Assembly (NCBI GenBank): GCA_937904375.1
Contig: CALDIG010000090.1
Location: 1 to 9,217, forward strand
DNA from: an uncultured Prevotellaceae bacterium
GTDB lineage: Bacteria > Bacteroidota > Bacteroidia > Bacteroidales > Muribaculaceae
DNA length: 9,217 nucleotides
Direction of reading: 5' to 3'
The translations under genes and the position numbers were made by a program. Numbering within the stretch: the first letter of the stretch is position 1; each line of letters starts with the position of its first letter. Below the pieces are notes generated by a model, which saw nothing but the letters and a program-made list of their open reading frames with translations, was not told the DNA's origin and ran no database searches. Of the stretch, positions 1 through 6,412 are shown piece after piece.

Positions 1-1
1 A

Positions 2-1612
2 CTGGAGCGACGTTTCCAGATTGTCATGGTCGATGAGCCCGACGAGGAGAGCGCTATCGCCATACTGCGTGGACTGAAGGAGCGCTACGAGAACCACCAC
101 AAGGTGCGCATCAAGGACGACGCCATCATCGCCGCCGTGCAGCTGAGTCAGCGTTACATCAGCGACCGTTTCCTGCCCGACAAGGCCATCGACCTTGTGG
201 ATGAGGCTGCCGCAAAGCTGCGCATCGAGATGGACAGCGTGCCAGAGGAACTCGACGAGGTAACCCGCAAAATCTCGCAGCTCGAGATTGAGCGCGCCGC
301 AATAAAGCGCGACGGCGACGAGCAGCGCATCGCGCAAGTCGATCAGCAACTCGCCAACCTGCGCGACCGTGAGCACGACTACAAGGCAAAATGGCAGAGC
401 GAGAAGGAGCTTATCAACAAGATTCAGCAAAACAAAATCGACATCGAGCAACTCAATTTTGATGCTGAGCGTGCCGAGCGCAATGGCGATTATGCACGCG
501 TGGCAGAAATCCGCTACTCGCTCATCAAGCAGAAACAGGACGAAAACGCCGAACTTCAGGAAAAGTTGCGCTCCATGCAGGGCGACACCGCGCTCATCAA
601 AGAGGAAGTAGATAGCGACGACATCGCCGAGGTGGTATCGCGGTGGACAGGAATTCCTGTTACAAAGATGCTGCAAAGCGAAGGCGAGAAACTGCTGCAC
701 CTCGAGGACGAGCTGCACAAGCGTGTAATAGGCCAAGATGAGGCAATCACCGCCATCAGCGATGCTGTGCGCCGCAGCCGTGCCGGTCTTAACGACCCTC
801 GCCGACCCATCGGTTCGTTCATCTTCCTAGGCACAACCGGTGTGGGCAAGACCGAGCTTGCCAAGGCACTCGCCGACTACCTCTTCAACGACGAGAACAT
901 GATGACTCGCATCGACATGAGCGAGTATCAGGAGAAATTCTCGGTCACCAGACTCATCGGATCGCCTCCAGGCTATGTGGGCTACGACGAGGGCGGACAA
1001 CTCACCGAGGCAGTGCGGCGCAAGCCCTATAGCGTTGTGCTCTTCGACGAGATTGAGAAAGCGCACCCCGACGTGTTTAACGTGCTGCTGCAAGTGCTTG
1101 ACGACGGACGACTCACCGACAACAAAGGCCGCACTGTCAACTTCAAGAACACCATCATCATCATGACGAGCAATTTGGGCTCAAGCCTCATCCGCGAGCG
1201 CTTCGAGAATCTCAACGCCAGCAACCACGATGAGGTGATAGAGAAAACCCGCAACGACGTGCTTACAATGCTCAAGCAGACCATACGTCCCGAGTTCCTG
1301 AACCGTATTGACGAGACTATCATGTTCACACCACTCGACGAGCAGCAGATTGCACAAATCGTGGAATTGCAGCTCAAGAGCGTGAAGAAGATGCTACACA
1401 CAAGCGGCATAGAGTTAGATTATACACCCGCAGCGGTTGAATTGCTTGCACAAGCGGGCTACGACCCTGAGTTTGGCGCACGACCAGTGAAGCGAGCCAT
1501 CCAGAACCTCGTTCTGAATCAGCTCTCACGCGACATCATTGCCCACAATGTGGACCGCGACAAGACCATTGTTATTGATGCCATCAATGGAAATATCACG
1601 TTTCACAACTAA
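2..1612 (+). CDS. clpB: ATP-dependent chaperone ClpB, C-terminal part (5' truncated)
   Basis: This is the last 536 residues of a ClpB/Hsp104 disaggregase, which threads aggregated proteins through a hexameric ring in the cytoplasm together with DnaK. The open frame runs to the left edge and begins with LERRFQ, a ClpB sequence near the end of the first ATPase domain, so about one third of the gene lies outside the window. Fragment residues 85-205 are a charged, Glu/Lys/Arg-rich coiled coil with LNFDAERAERNGDYARVAEI, the long middle domain that separates ClpB from ClpA and ClpC. The second ATPase domain has Walker A GTTGVGKT (277-284), pore loop GYVG (324-327), Walker B with D349/E350, arginine finger in FLNRID (R435) and sensor 2 GARP (492-495). 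All key residues are present and the length fits a normal ClpB of about 860 residues. An ATG at 26 is internal, not the true start. No promoter is visible because the 5' end is missing. Confidence 0.97.
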   Translation: MERRFQIVMVDEPDEESAIAILRGLKERYENHHKVRIKDDAIIAAVQLSQRYISDRFLPDKAIDLVDEAAAKLRIEMDSVPEELDEVTRKISQLEIERAAIKRDGDEQRIAQVDQQLANLRDREHDYKAKWQSEKELINKIQQNKIDIEQLNFDAERAERNGDYARVAEIRYSLIKQKQDENAELQEKLRSMQGDTALIKEEVDSDDIAEVVSRWTGIPVTKMLQSEGEKLLHLEDELHKRVIGQDEAITAISDAVRRSRAGLNDPRRPIGSFIFLGTTGVGKTELAKALADYLFNDENMMTRIDMSEYQEKFSVTRLIGSPPGYVGYDEGGQLTEAVRRKPYSVVLFDEIEKAHPDVFNVLLQVLDDGRLTDNKGRTVNFKNTIIIMTSNLGSSLIRERFENLNASNHDEVIEKTRNDVLTMLKQTIRPEFLNRIDETIMFTPLDEQQIAQIVELQLKSVKKMLHTSGIELDYTPAAVELLAQAGYDPEFGARPVKRAIQNLVLNQLSRDIIAHNVDRDKTIVIDAINGNITFHN

Positions 1613-1659
1613 AAAATGAACTCATTAGGGACGGTTCTCTTTTAGTTCAAAATCAACAG

Positions 1660-1694
1660 AAAAGCGCCCGAGCAGCAATTGCCCAGGCGCTTTT
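1660..1694. terminator. Bidirectional intrinsic terminator between clpB and the barrel gene
   Basis: A 9-bp perfect stem, AAAAGCGCC at 1660-1668 with GGCGCTTTT at 1686-1694, encloses a 17-base loop. On the plus strand the stem runs into six T (1691-1696); on the minus strand it runs into four T followed by T-rich sequence. It lies 47 bases after the clpB stop and 29 bases beyond the stop of the minus-strand gene, so it can end both convergent transcripts. Stem and T-runs are seen directly; function is inferred. Confidence 0.85.
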
Positions 1695-1723
1695 TTGGTT
1701 CTTTTAAATTCTGCTATGCTTGA

Positions 1724-2335
1724 TTAGAAGCGGTAGCCAATGGCGATTTGAGCGTTGCCGTTCTTTACACTACCATATTTTGAGATATCGGTCATACCCA
1801 TTGTGTAACGGCCCTGAACAAACACGTCCTTGGCAAGGTTGTAAGTCAAACCGAGACCAATACCGAAATCGATAGTCTTTGTTCCATCCTTCATATCGTA
1901 AGTGTCTTTCATTTCCACTCCGGCAGCTTCCCATTTGTCGGTTCTTTTACTGTAAACGTTAATACCCAGTTGAGGACCAAAGTCGATGCTCAACGATGGA
2001 GCGACATAATACTTAAGCATTACGGGGACGTTGATGTAGTTAAGGTAATCGGTAGCATCGTATTCGACACCACTCTCATTCCATTTATACTTGCCACCTT
2101 GTGCGGCAAATACGATTTCGGGAGCGATAGCAAACTTATTGGCTACAACGTACTCAAAGAACACACCGGCCTGATAGTTTAACCTGCCGCCATGGCCACA
2201 ATCCTTGCCCCAATAGTGAGTGTAGTCAACACCGATCTTGGGACCAAAAGTGAAAGATTTCTCTGGCTGTGCCATAGCAGTTCCAACAGCCATAATCATG
2301 CATACAAATGCGATAGCAATTTTCTTCATAATCAT
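1724..2335 (-). CDS. Small outer-membrane beta-barrel protein (PorT-like / OMP_b-brl family)
   Basis: This 203-residue protein begins with a signal peptide: a lysine pair, a hydrophobic run and cleavage after AMA before QPEK, giving a mature protein of about 180 residues. The rest alternates polar and hydrophobic residues in strand-like stretches (FTFGPKIGVDY, YINVPVMLKYYV, IDFGPQLGINVY, IDFGIGLGLTYNL) and ends in IGYRF, with the terminal aromatic residue typical of proteins inserted by BamA. This fits the small eight-stranded barrels common in Bacteroidota, often annotated PorT-like or outer membrane beta-barrel. The exact role is unknown; the family mostly lacks assigned functions, and nothing here shows a link to type IX secretion. 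The start at 2335 (MIMKK) could instead be the ATG at 2329 (MKK), which makes a more typical signal peptide and differs by only two residues. The gene stands alone, convergent with clpB and divergent from the propeller gene. Confidence 0.9.
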   Translation of the reverse strand: MIMKKIAIAFVCMIMAVGTAMAQPEKSFTFGPKIGVDYTHYWGKDCGHGGRLNYQAGVFFEYVVANKFAIAPEIVFAAQGGKYKWNESGVEYDATDYLNYINVPVMLKYYVAPSLSIDFGPQLGINVYSKRTDKWEAAGVEMKDTYDMKDGTKTIDFGIGLGLTYNLAKDVFVQGRYTMGMTDISKYGSVKNGNAQIAIGYRF

Positions 2336-2423
2336 TTAAAAATTTAATTAATAAATTTATTGTTTAACTCGTTTTTTCTTGCTGCGAGTAGTGACCACGA
2401 GGGTCAAACCGCAAAATTTGACG

Positions 2424-2456
2424 CAAAAGTAGTAATAAAGTTTAAACCGCCAGCAA
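2424..2456 (-). promoter_or_regulatory. Probable promoter of the outer-membrane barrel gene
   Basis: Read on the minus strand, TACTTTTG (2431-2424) is an exact match to the Bacteroidota -7 box TAnnTTTG. A TTTTTTG ending at 2454 could be the -33 box, but the gap of 22 bases is longer than the usual 19-20. Transcription would start near 2417 and leave an AT-rich leader of about 80 bases. The leader contains a short 5-bp hairpin, TGACC/GGTCA with loop CTCGT. Match seen directly, activity inferred. Confidence 0.55.
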
Positions 2457-2548
2457 AAAACAGCACAAAAACGTCATTTTTCAGGCAAAACAAAACGTAT
2501 TATGCGTGAAAAAGCTTTACAACACCTGCAAATGTGCCGTTGAGGAAA

Positions 2549-2581
2549 TCGGCGGCAATGCCGCCGAAATCACTCGTTTTT
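2549..2581 (+). other. GC-rich hairpin followed by a T-run; terminator-like, role unclear
   Basis: TCGGCGGC (2549-2556), loop AAT, and GCCGCCGA (2560-2567) form an 8-bp perfect stem in an otherwise AT-rich region. Five T follow at 2577-2581, ten bases after the stem; an outer GAG/CTC pairing (2542-2544 with 2573-2575) would bring the T-run next to a longer, bulged stem. It resembles a plus-strand intrinsic terminator, yet no plus-strand gene lies upstream, so it could end a small RNA or be a protein-binding palindrome. Structure is seen; function is open. Confidence 0.45.
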
Positions 2582-2600
2582 CTAAAAAAACTAAAATTAT

Positions 2601-2631
2601 TTTGCCAATTCAAAAATAAGCCTTACCTTAG
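2601..2631 (+). promoter_or_regulatory. Promoter of the propeller-amidase unit
   Basis: TTTG at 2601-2604 and TACCTTAG at 2624-2631 are separated by exactly 19 bases, matching the Bacteroidota -33/-7 layout. The -7 box has one mismatch to TAnnTTTG (A for T at the seventh position). Transcription would start near 2638, giving an AT-rich leader of about 78 bases before the ATG at 2716. It is the only good promoter seen for 2716-6116. Confidence 0.65.
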
Positions 2632-2715
2632 CAAATGAAATAAAAACGCACCGAAAAACATCTTTTTATTCTATAAACCAATCAATAAATTAACCGTTTA
2701 ACACAAGAAAAGCCA

Positions 2716-3558
2716 ATGAAAAGAAAACTAATCATTGCAGCAGCAGTATTGCTGTCATGCGGCAGCCTCGTGGCACAGCCCACCTCATGGAGCGAGCCAC
2801 AGCTGCTCATCAAGGCGGAACAGGGACTCATGGCTCCCACCTGGTCGCCCGACGGCTCGCAAATCGCTGTCACCGGCGACAACTTCGTTGGAATCTGGGT
2901 GGCGCAAGCCAACGGCACCGACCTGCGTCAAATCTCGCAAGCCCCTGGAGCCGGCTACCAGATGCGCTGGGAGAGCAATCAGGAAATCCTGAGCACACCC
3001 TATTCTATCGAGAACCAAAAGCGCATGACGCGCATTGAGCGTGTGAATGCCACCACAGGAAAAATCCAAGAAGTGGCACCTGCAAGTCGCAGTCTCAAAC
3101 GCTCAACGGTGCTTGGAGCGACCAATGCGCTCCAAATCATGCTCGACGAGCCTCAGAATGCCACCGCCAAGATCGCTGGCTTAAGCGACTATGCCGGCAA
3201 CTGGGTTATCAACCCCGCCCTCTCGCCCGACGGCACCAAAATCGCGTTCCAAATCGTGACCAAAGGCCTCTTTGTATGCAATGCCGACGGAACAGAACTC
3301 GTTAGCCTCGGCAAAGGTTCTCACGCCTCTTGGCTGCCCGACAGCCATAACCTGATGATGACGCTCATCGCCGATGATGGCCACCGTTTCATAGGCAGCG
3401 ACATCTACTGCGTGAACATTGACAACGGCAACACATTCAACATCACCCCTAACAGCGATGTTATTCCCGTGACTATCGCCGTGTCGCCCGACGGCACCAA
3501 ACTTGCCTTCGACAACGACACCGATGGTGCAATCTACATTATTAACCTCAATTATTGA
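2716..3558 (+). CDS. Secreted PD40 / TolB-like beta-propeller protein
   Basis: The product is 280 residues. Residues 1-20 form a signal peptide (MKRK, hydrophobic core, cleavage before Q21 in LVAQP); LLSC at 12-15 resembles a poor lipobox, so a lipoprotein cannot be fully excluded. Three clear PD40 motifs, SPDG at 44-47, 170-173 and 257-260, each followed by a strand such as KIAFQ or KLAFD, plus a degenerate copy WLPDSHNLMM, mark a TolB-type propeller. The mature size of about 260 residues suits one complete propeller without TolB's N-terminal domain, so I do not call it TolB. Propellers of this kind bind proteins or ligands; no catalytic motif is visible. It sits 8 bases ahead of the amidase gene and shares its promoter, which suggests a joint role at the cell wall, but this is inference. 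The start is the only ATG giving a complete signal peptide. Confidence 0.88.
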   Translation: MKRKLIIAAAVLLSCGSLVAQPTSWSEPQLLIKAEQGLMAPTWSPDGSQIAVTGDNFVGIWVAQANGTDLRQISQAPGAGYQMRWESNQEILSTPYSIENQKRMTRIERVNATTGKIQEVAPASRSLKRSTVLGATNALQIMLDEPQNATAKIAGLSDYAGNWVINPALSPDGTKIAFQIVTKGLFVCNADGTELVSLGKGSHASWLPDSHNLMMTLIADDGHRFIGSDIYCVNIDNGNTFNITPNSDVIPVTIAVSPDGTKLAFDNDTDGAIYIINLNY

Positions 3559-3566
3559 TAGCAGCT

Positions 3567-6116
3567 ATGAAAAATTTAATGACACTAGCGATAGTAGCTG
3601 CTATTGGCTGCTTCGCAACAACACCAGTTGTTAACGCACAAGGCCAAGAGAAGGCCGACTGGGGCGACTTCAAGCTATGGATAGACCCAGGTCACAGCAA
3701 GACCGAGAACATGGGCATGTATGGCTACACCGAGGCACAGAAGGTGCTGCGCGTGGGACTCGCCACCCGTGAATACCTCATGGAATACACCACTGCCACA
3801 ACCAGCAACATTCAAATGACCCGTGAGGACGACAACACCGAGGTGAGCCTCGAGGAGCGCTCCGACATGGCAAACGCCTGGGGTGCCGACTTCTTCTACT
3901 CCATCCACAGCGATGCTGGTGCCAACACCAATAGCACGCTGATGCTCTTTGGCGGATGGCGCAAAAACGGCGTGGAGATTGAGAAGACACCTCACGGCGG
4001 CAAGGCCTATGGCGAAATCCTCACCCCAAACCTCACCAGCGTGATGTATGAGACCACTACTCGTGGCAACTGGTACGACCGTTGCTGGTATGACCCGACG
4101 CCACAAACCCACACTAACCAGTATCCCTACCTCTCAGTGAACCGCCGAACCAACATGGCGTCACTGCTCAGCGAGGGCGGTTTCCACACCCTGCCCATGC
4201 AGCAGGCTCTCAATATCAACGAGAGTTACAAGCGCCTGGAGGCATTCGGCACCTTCCGCTCCATCATGGAGTATCGCGGTCTTGACCGTCCCGAGAAGGT
4301 TATGCTCGCTGGCGTGGTGAAAAACAGCGAAAACGGACAGCCCATCGACAACGTGAGCGTGACCTGCAACGGACAGACCATCGTCACCGACAGCTACGAG
4401 TCGCTGTTCCACAACTACGTAAACAGTAAAGACTTGGTTCACAACGGATTCTTCCTCTTTGAGGGATTGACACCCGGTGAGACTTACGAAATCACCTACA
4501 CCTGCCCCGGCTACACCAACGCCACCCGCACCGTGACACTGAACTACGACACTCAAGGTCTCGCTGGCGACAACGTGACTTGGGCAAATGTTGAGCTTAC
4601 ATCAAATGCTCCTGCCGTAGTATCTTCTAACAACATCAGCAACCCCGATGCCGTGAAGATTCTCAACGACATGGTGCTCACATTCTCACGCAAGATGAAC
4701 CAAGAAAGTGTTGAACAAGCGTTCTCAATCAACCACAATGGCAATGTCACCCTCTCGTGGGATAATGACTACACCCTGCGCATCGTCCTCAACCAGCTGC
4801 TTGACGACATGAGCTACACTATCACCATCGACGGCAGCATCGCACGCAACTCACAGACCAACCAGCTGCTCGACGGTGACGGCGACGGCGAGGAAGGCGG
4901 CAACTACGTGTTCAACTTCATGACCGTGCCTGCCGACGTTGAGGCTCCTTACATCGCCAATAGCACTCCTGTTGAGGGCGAGACCATGCTCTACACTCTT
5001 CGCCCCGCTATCCGTGTTGAGTTCAATGAGGAACTCGCCTGGAACGACGATGACGCCACCGAGGTGATTACTCTCCAGTGTGCCGACGGTGAGATGGTGG
5101 AAGGCGTAATCACACACATGGTAGTGCGCGACGCTTCGGTAATCCATTTCTATCCCAACGCCGACCTCAAGCTCGACAAGACCTACCGCGTCAAGATTAA
5201 CGGCACCTTCACCGACCTCTCGGGCAACACCAGCAACATAACACAGTACATCCGTTTCATGACAGAGTACCGCCCAGTGCTCGACTACACTATGATTGAG
5301 GACGGCTCGGTATTGAACCACTGGTGGAGTCCTGATGGCTCGGGGTCTACAACACACACCACCTCGAAGGATGGTGTGGCTGAAGAAAACTCTAATTATA
5401 TCACCCTCACCAACACCGTGCCACGCACCGACCTCACAAAGTCCTACCTGCTCCACTACGAGTTCAACCAGGACTGCGACGGTCCCTGGCAGATACGCGA
5501 GTACCGCAGCTACAGCCAGAACAACTACCTCACCGACAGCTACGACGCTGTGCTGCAATGTGAGTTCTTTGCCGATGGCTCAAATAACCAGGTTTGCCAC
5601 ATGGTGCGCCTCAAAGGCACAGGTGCATCAGGACTCATCCAGAACGAGCATGTAGTAATGGACTACCGCGGATGGAAGACGATGGCTTTCGACATCTATA
5701 ATGAACCATTCGTGCACTTCACAGGTGATGGCGACGAGGTTGGCGCAAGCCAGCAGTGGTGCTACGACTCGTTCTACCTGCGTCACTACAATACCGACGA
5801 GGAGTATGACGAGAACGACGAGCTGCTGCCAGTTCAAGCTTGGGACGGCGACATCTTGTTTGGTAACATCAAGTATGTACACTACGACCGCACCGCCGTG
5901 CAGACCGCCTCGGTTGACGACATGCCAGCATCAACGGCCATAGCCGGCGATGTGAACGGCGACGGAAATGTTACTGCCACCGACGTTACATTACTTTACA
6001 ATATAATGCTTAACAACGACTACACAGGCGTTGTCAATGGCGACCAGGACGGTGACGGCAGTATCACAACAGGAGATGTTACTTTCATCTACAACATCAT
6101 TCTCGGCAACCAATAA
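3567..6116 (+). CDS. Secreted N-acetylmuramoyl-L-alanine amidase with Ig-like domains and C-terminal dockerin
   Basis: The 849-residue product should cut the bond between N-acetylmuramic acid and L-alanine in peptidoglycan. Residues 1-24 are a signal peptide ending VNA before Q25. An Amidase_3 domain (about 35-235) has zinc ligands H43 (IDPGHS), E56 and H114 (YSIHSD) and the catalytic glutamate E203 (LLSEGGF), all intact. H114 to E203 is 89 residues, longer than I recall for compact amidases, so an inserted segment is likely. Next come a carboxypeptidase-regulatory-like domain (about 245-350), two Ig-like Big_5 type domains (about 353-450 and 455-570), the first with an acidic DGDGDGE loop, and an aromatic-rich domain of unknown type (about 575-785) that could bind carbohydrate. 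Residues 794-849 are a type I dockerin with two calcium loops (D795-D806, D826-D837). A TTG at 3555 is in frame, but the ATG at 3567 begins the signal peptide. It is cotranscribed with the propeller gene. Fold of the middle domains is my inference. Confidence 0.9.
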   Translation: MKNLMTLAIVAAIGCFATTPVVNAQGQEKADWGDFKLWIDPGHSKTENMGMYGYTEAQKVLRVGLATREYLMEYTTATTSNIQMTREDDNTEVSLEERSDMANAWGADFFYSIHSDAGANTNSTLMLFGGWRKNGVEIEKTPHGGKAYGEILTPNLTSVMYETTTRGNWYDRCWYDPTPQTHTNQYPYLSVNRRTNMASLLSEGGFHTLPMQQALNINESYKRLEAFGTFRSIMEYRGLDRPEKVMLAGVVKNSENGQPIDNVSVTCNGQTIVTDSYESLFHNYVNSKDLVHNGFFLFEGLTPGETYEITYTCPGYTNATRTVTLNYDTQGLAGDNVTWANVELTSNAPAVVSSNNISNPDAVKILNDMVLTFSRKMNQESVEQAFSINHNGNVTLSWDNDYTLRIVLNQLLDDMSYTITIDGSIARNSQTNQLLDGDGDGEEGGNYVFNFMTVPADVEAPYIANSTPVEGETMLYTLRPAIRVEFNEELAWNDDDATEVITLQCADGEMVEGVITHMVVRDASVIHFYPNADLKLDKTYRVKINGTFTDLSGNTSNITQYIRFMTEYRPVLDYTMIEDGSVLNHWWSPDGSGSTTHTTSKDGVAEENSNYITLTNTVPRTDLTKSYLLHYEFNQDCDGPWQIREYRSYSQNNYLTDSYDAVLQCEFFADGSNNQVCHMVRLKGTGASGLIQNEHVVMDYRGWKTMAFDIYNEPFVHFTGDGDEVGASQQWCYDSFYLRHYNTDEEYDENDELLPVQAWDGDILFGNIKYVHYDRTAVQTASVDDMPASTAIAGDVNGDGNVTATDVTLLYNIMLNNDYTGVVNGDQDGDGSITTGDVTFIYNIILGNQ

Positions 6117-6146
6117 AAGCCACGACTCATTTCTCTGTCCACTACT

Positions 6147-6182
6147 ACCAGCCTTGCAGTTACACACCGCAAGGCTGGTTTT
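6147..6182 (+). terminator. Intrinsic terminator after the amidase gene
   Basis: CCAGCCTTGC at 6148-6157 pairs perfectly with GCAAGGCTGG at 6169-6178, extended by A6147-T6179, around an 11-base loop. TTTT follows at 6179-6182, then T-rich sequence. It lies about 30 bases after the amidase stop and closes the propeller-amidase transcript. Confidence 0.9.
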
Positions 6183-6213
6183 CATTTATTTCTATTGCCT
6201 CGTCAACCAGGAT

Positions 6214-6293
6214 ATTCGTTTACTCGATTATTCGATTGTTCGAATGCTCGATTGTACGAATGCTCGATTATTCGAGTCTTCGATTATTCGTTT
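6214..6293. repeat. Ten tandem degenerate copies of an 8-bp unit (consensus RYTCGATT)
   Basis: Ten uninterrupted 8-base units fill this stretch: attcgttt, actcgatt, attcgatt, gttcgaat, gctcgatt, gtacgaat, gctcgatt, attcgagt, cttcgatt, attcgttt. CG is kept at positions 4-5 of every unit, and the palindrome TCGA in seven of ten. The first and last units are identical, and a 12-base block, gaatgctcgatt, occurs twice (6242-6253 and 6258-6269). The array starts 32 bases after the amidase terminator and ends about 40 bases before the -33 region of the next gene. Eight bases times three gives a 24-base period, so an open frame across it yields a low-complexity peptide; I treat that as not coding. 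Function is unknown. Confidence 0.9.
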
Positions 6294-6334
6294 GTCACAA
6301 ATTTAAAAATTGTTGATAAATTCCCTCATCAATA

Positions 6335-6366
6335 TTTTCATTAAACAAAATGATTCACTACCTTTG
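6335..6366 (+). promoter_or_regulatory. Promoter of the DUF3127/SSB-like gene
   Basis: TACCTTTG at 6359-6366 is an exact match to the Bacteroidota -7 box. TTTTC at 6335-6339 stands 19 bases upstream where TTTG is expected, so the -33 box is weak. Transcription would start near 6373 with an A-rich leader of about 40 bases before the ATG at 6413. That leader has no Shine-Dalgarno sequence, as is usual in this phylum. Confidence 0.7.
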
Positions 6367-6412
6367 CACAACTTTTCAGAAATAACAATAACATTACAAA
6401 AACACAAATAAA

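Larger units (their letters stand above)
2336..2715. other. 380-base divergent intergenic region
   Basis: This AT-rich stretch lies between the minus-strand barrel gene and the plus-strand propeller gene. It holds the promoter for each gene and, between them, one GC-rich hairpin (2549-2567) that belongs to neither promoter. I found no convincing gene in it: the only short open frames are 14 and 27 codons including stop, with no recognisable product. The 2457-2545 part shows no feature I can name apart from a weak second minus-strand promoter match (CAAATGTG at 2529-2536, read as CACATTTG, 19 bases from a TTG at 2558-2556). Confidence 0.6.

Noticed and set aside
2502..2543. A 14-codon open frame as a leader peptide before the hairpin at 2549
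   Set aside because: There is no run of regulatory codons, no clear promoter, and the downstream gene has its own promoter after the hairpin, so attenuation is not supported.
2558..2638. A 27-codon open frame in the divergent intergenic region
   Set aside because: It starts in the hairpin loop and runs through the propeller promoter; composition is that of AT-rich spacer.
2755..2760. Lipobox-like LLSC in the propeller signal peptide
   Set aside because: Leucine at the -2 position is a poor fit, and a good ordinary cleavage site follows before Q21; kept only as a possibility in the gene entry.
3555..3566. TTG start for the amidase, overlapping the propeller stop
   Set aside because: It would put four extra residues (MIAA) before a complete signal peptide that starts at the ATG at 3567; ATG is the simpler choice.
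4851..5558. A 235-codon open frame on the minus strand inside the amidase gene
   Set aside because: It is Val/Gly-rich with no domain or signal and lies opposite a well-supported gene; GC-rich coding DNA often leaves such open antisense frames.
6214..6293. The tandem array as a CRISPR
   Set aside because: Units are 8 bases with no spacers, and no cas gene is nearby.
6031..6306. A plus-strand open frame of 91 codons crossing the amidase end, the terminator and the 8-bp array
   Set aside because: Its C-terminal part is just the 24-base period of the array in translation, and its start overlaps the dockerin in another frame.
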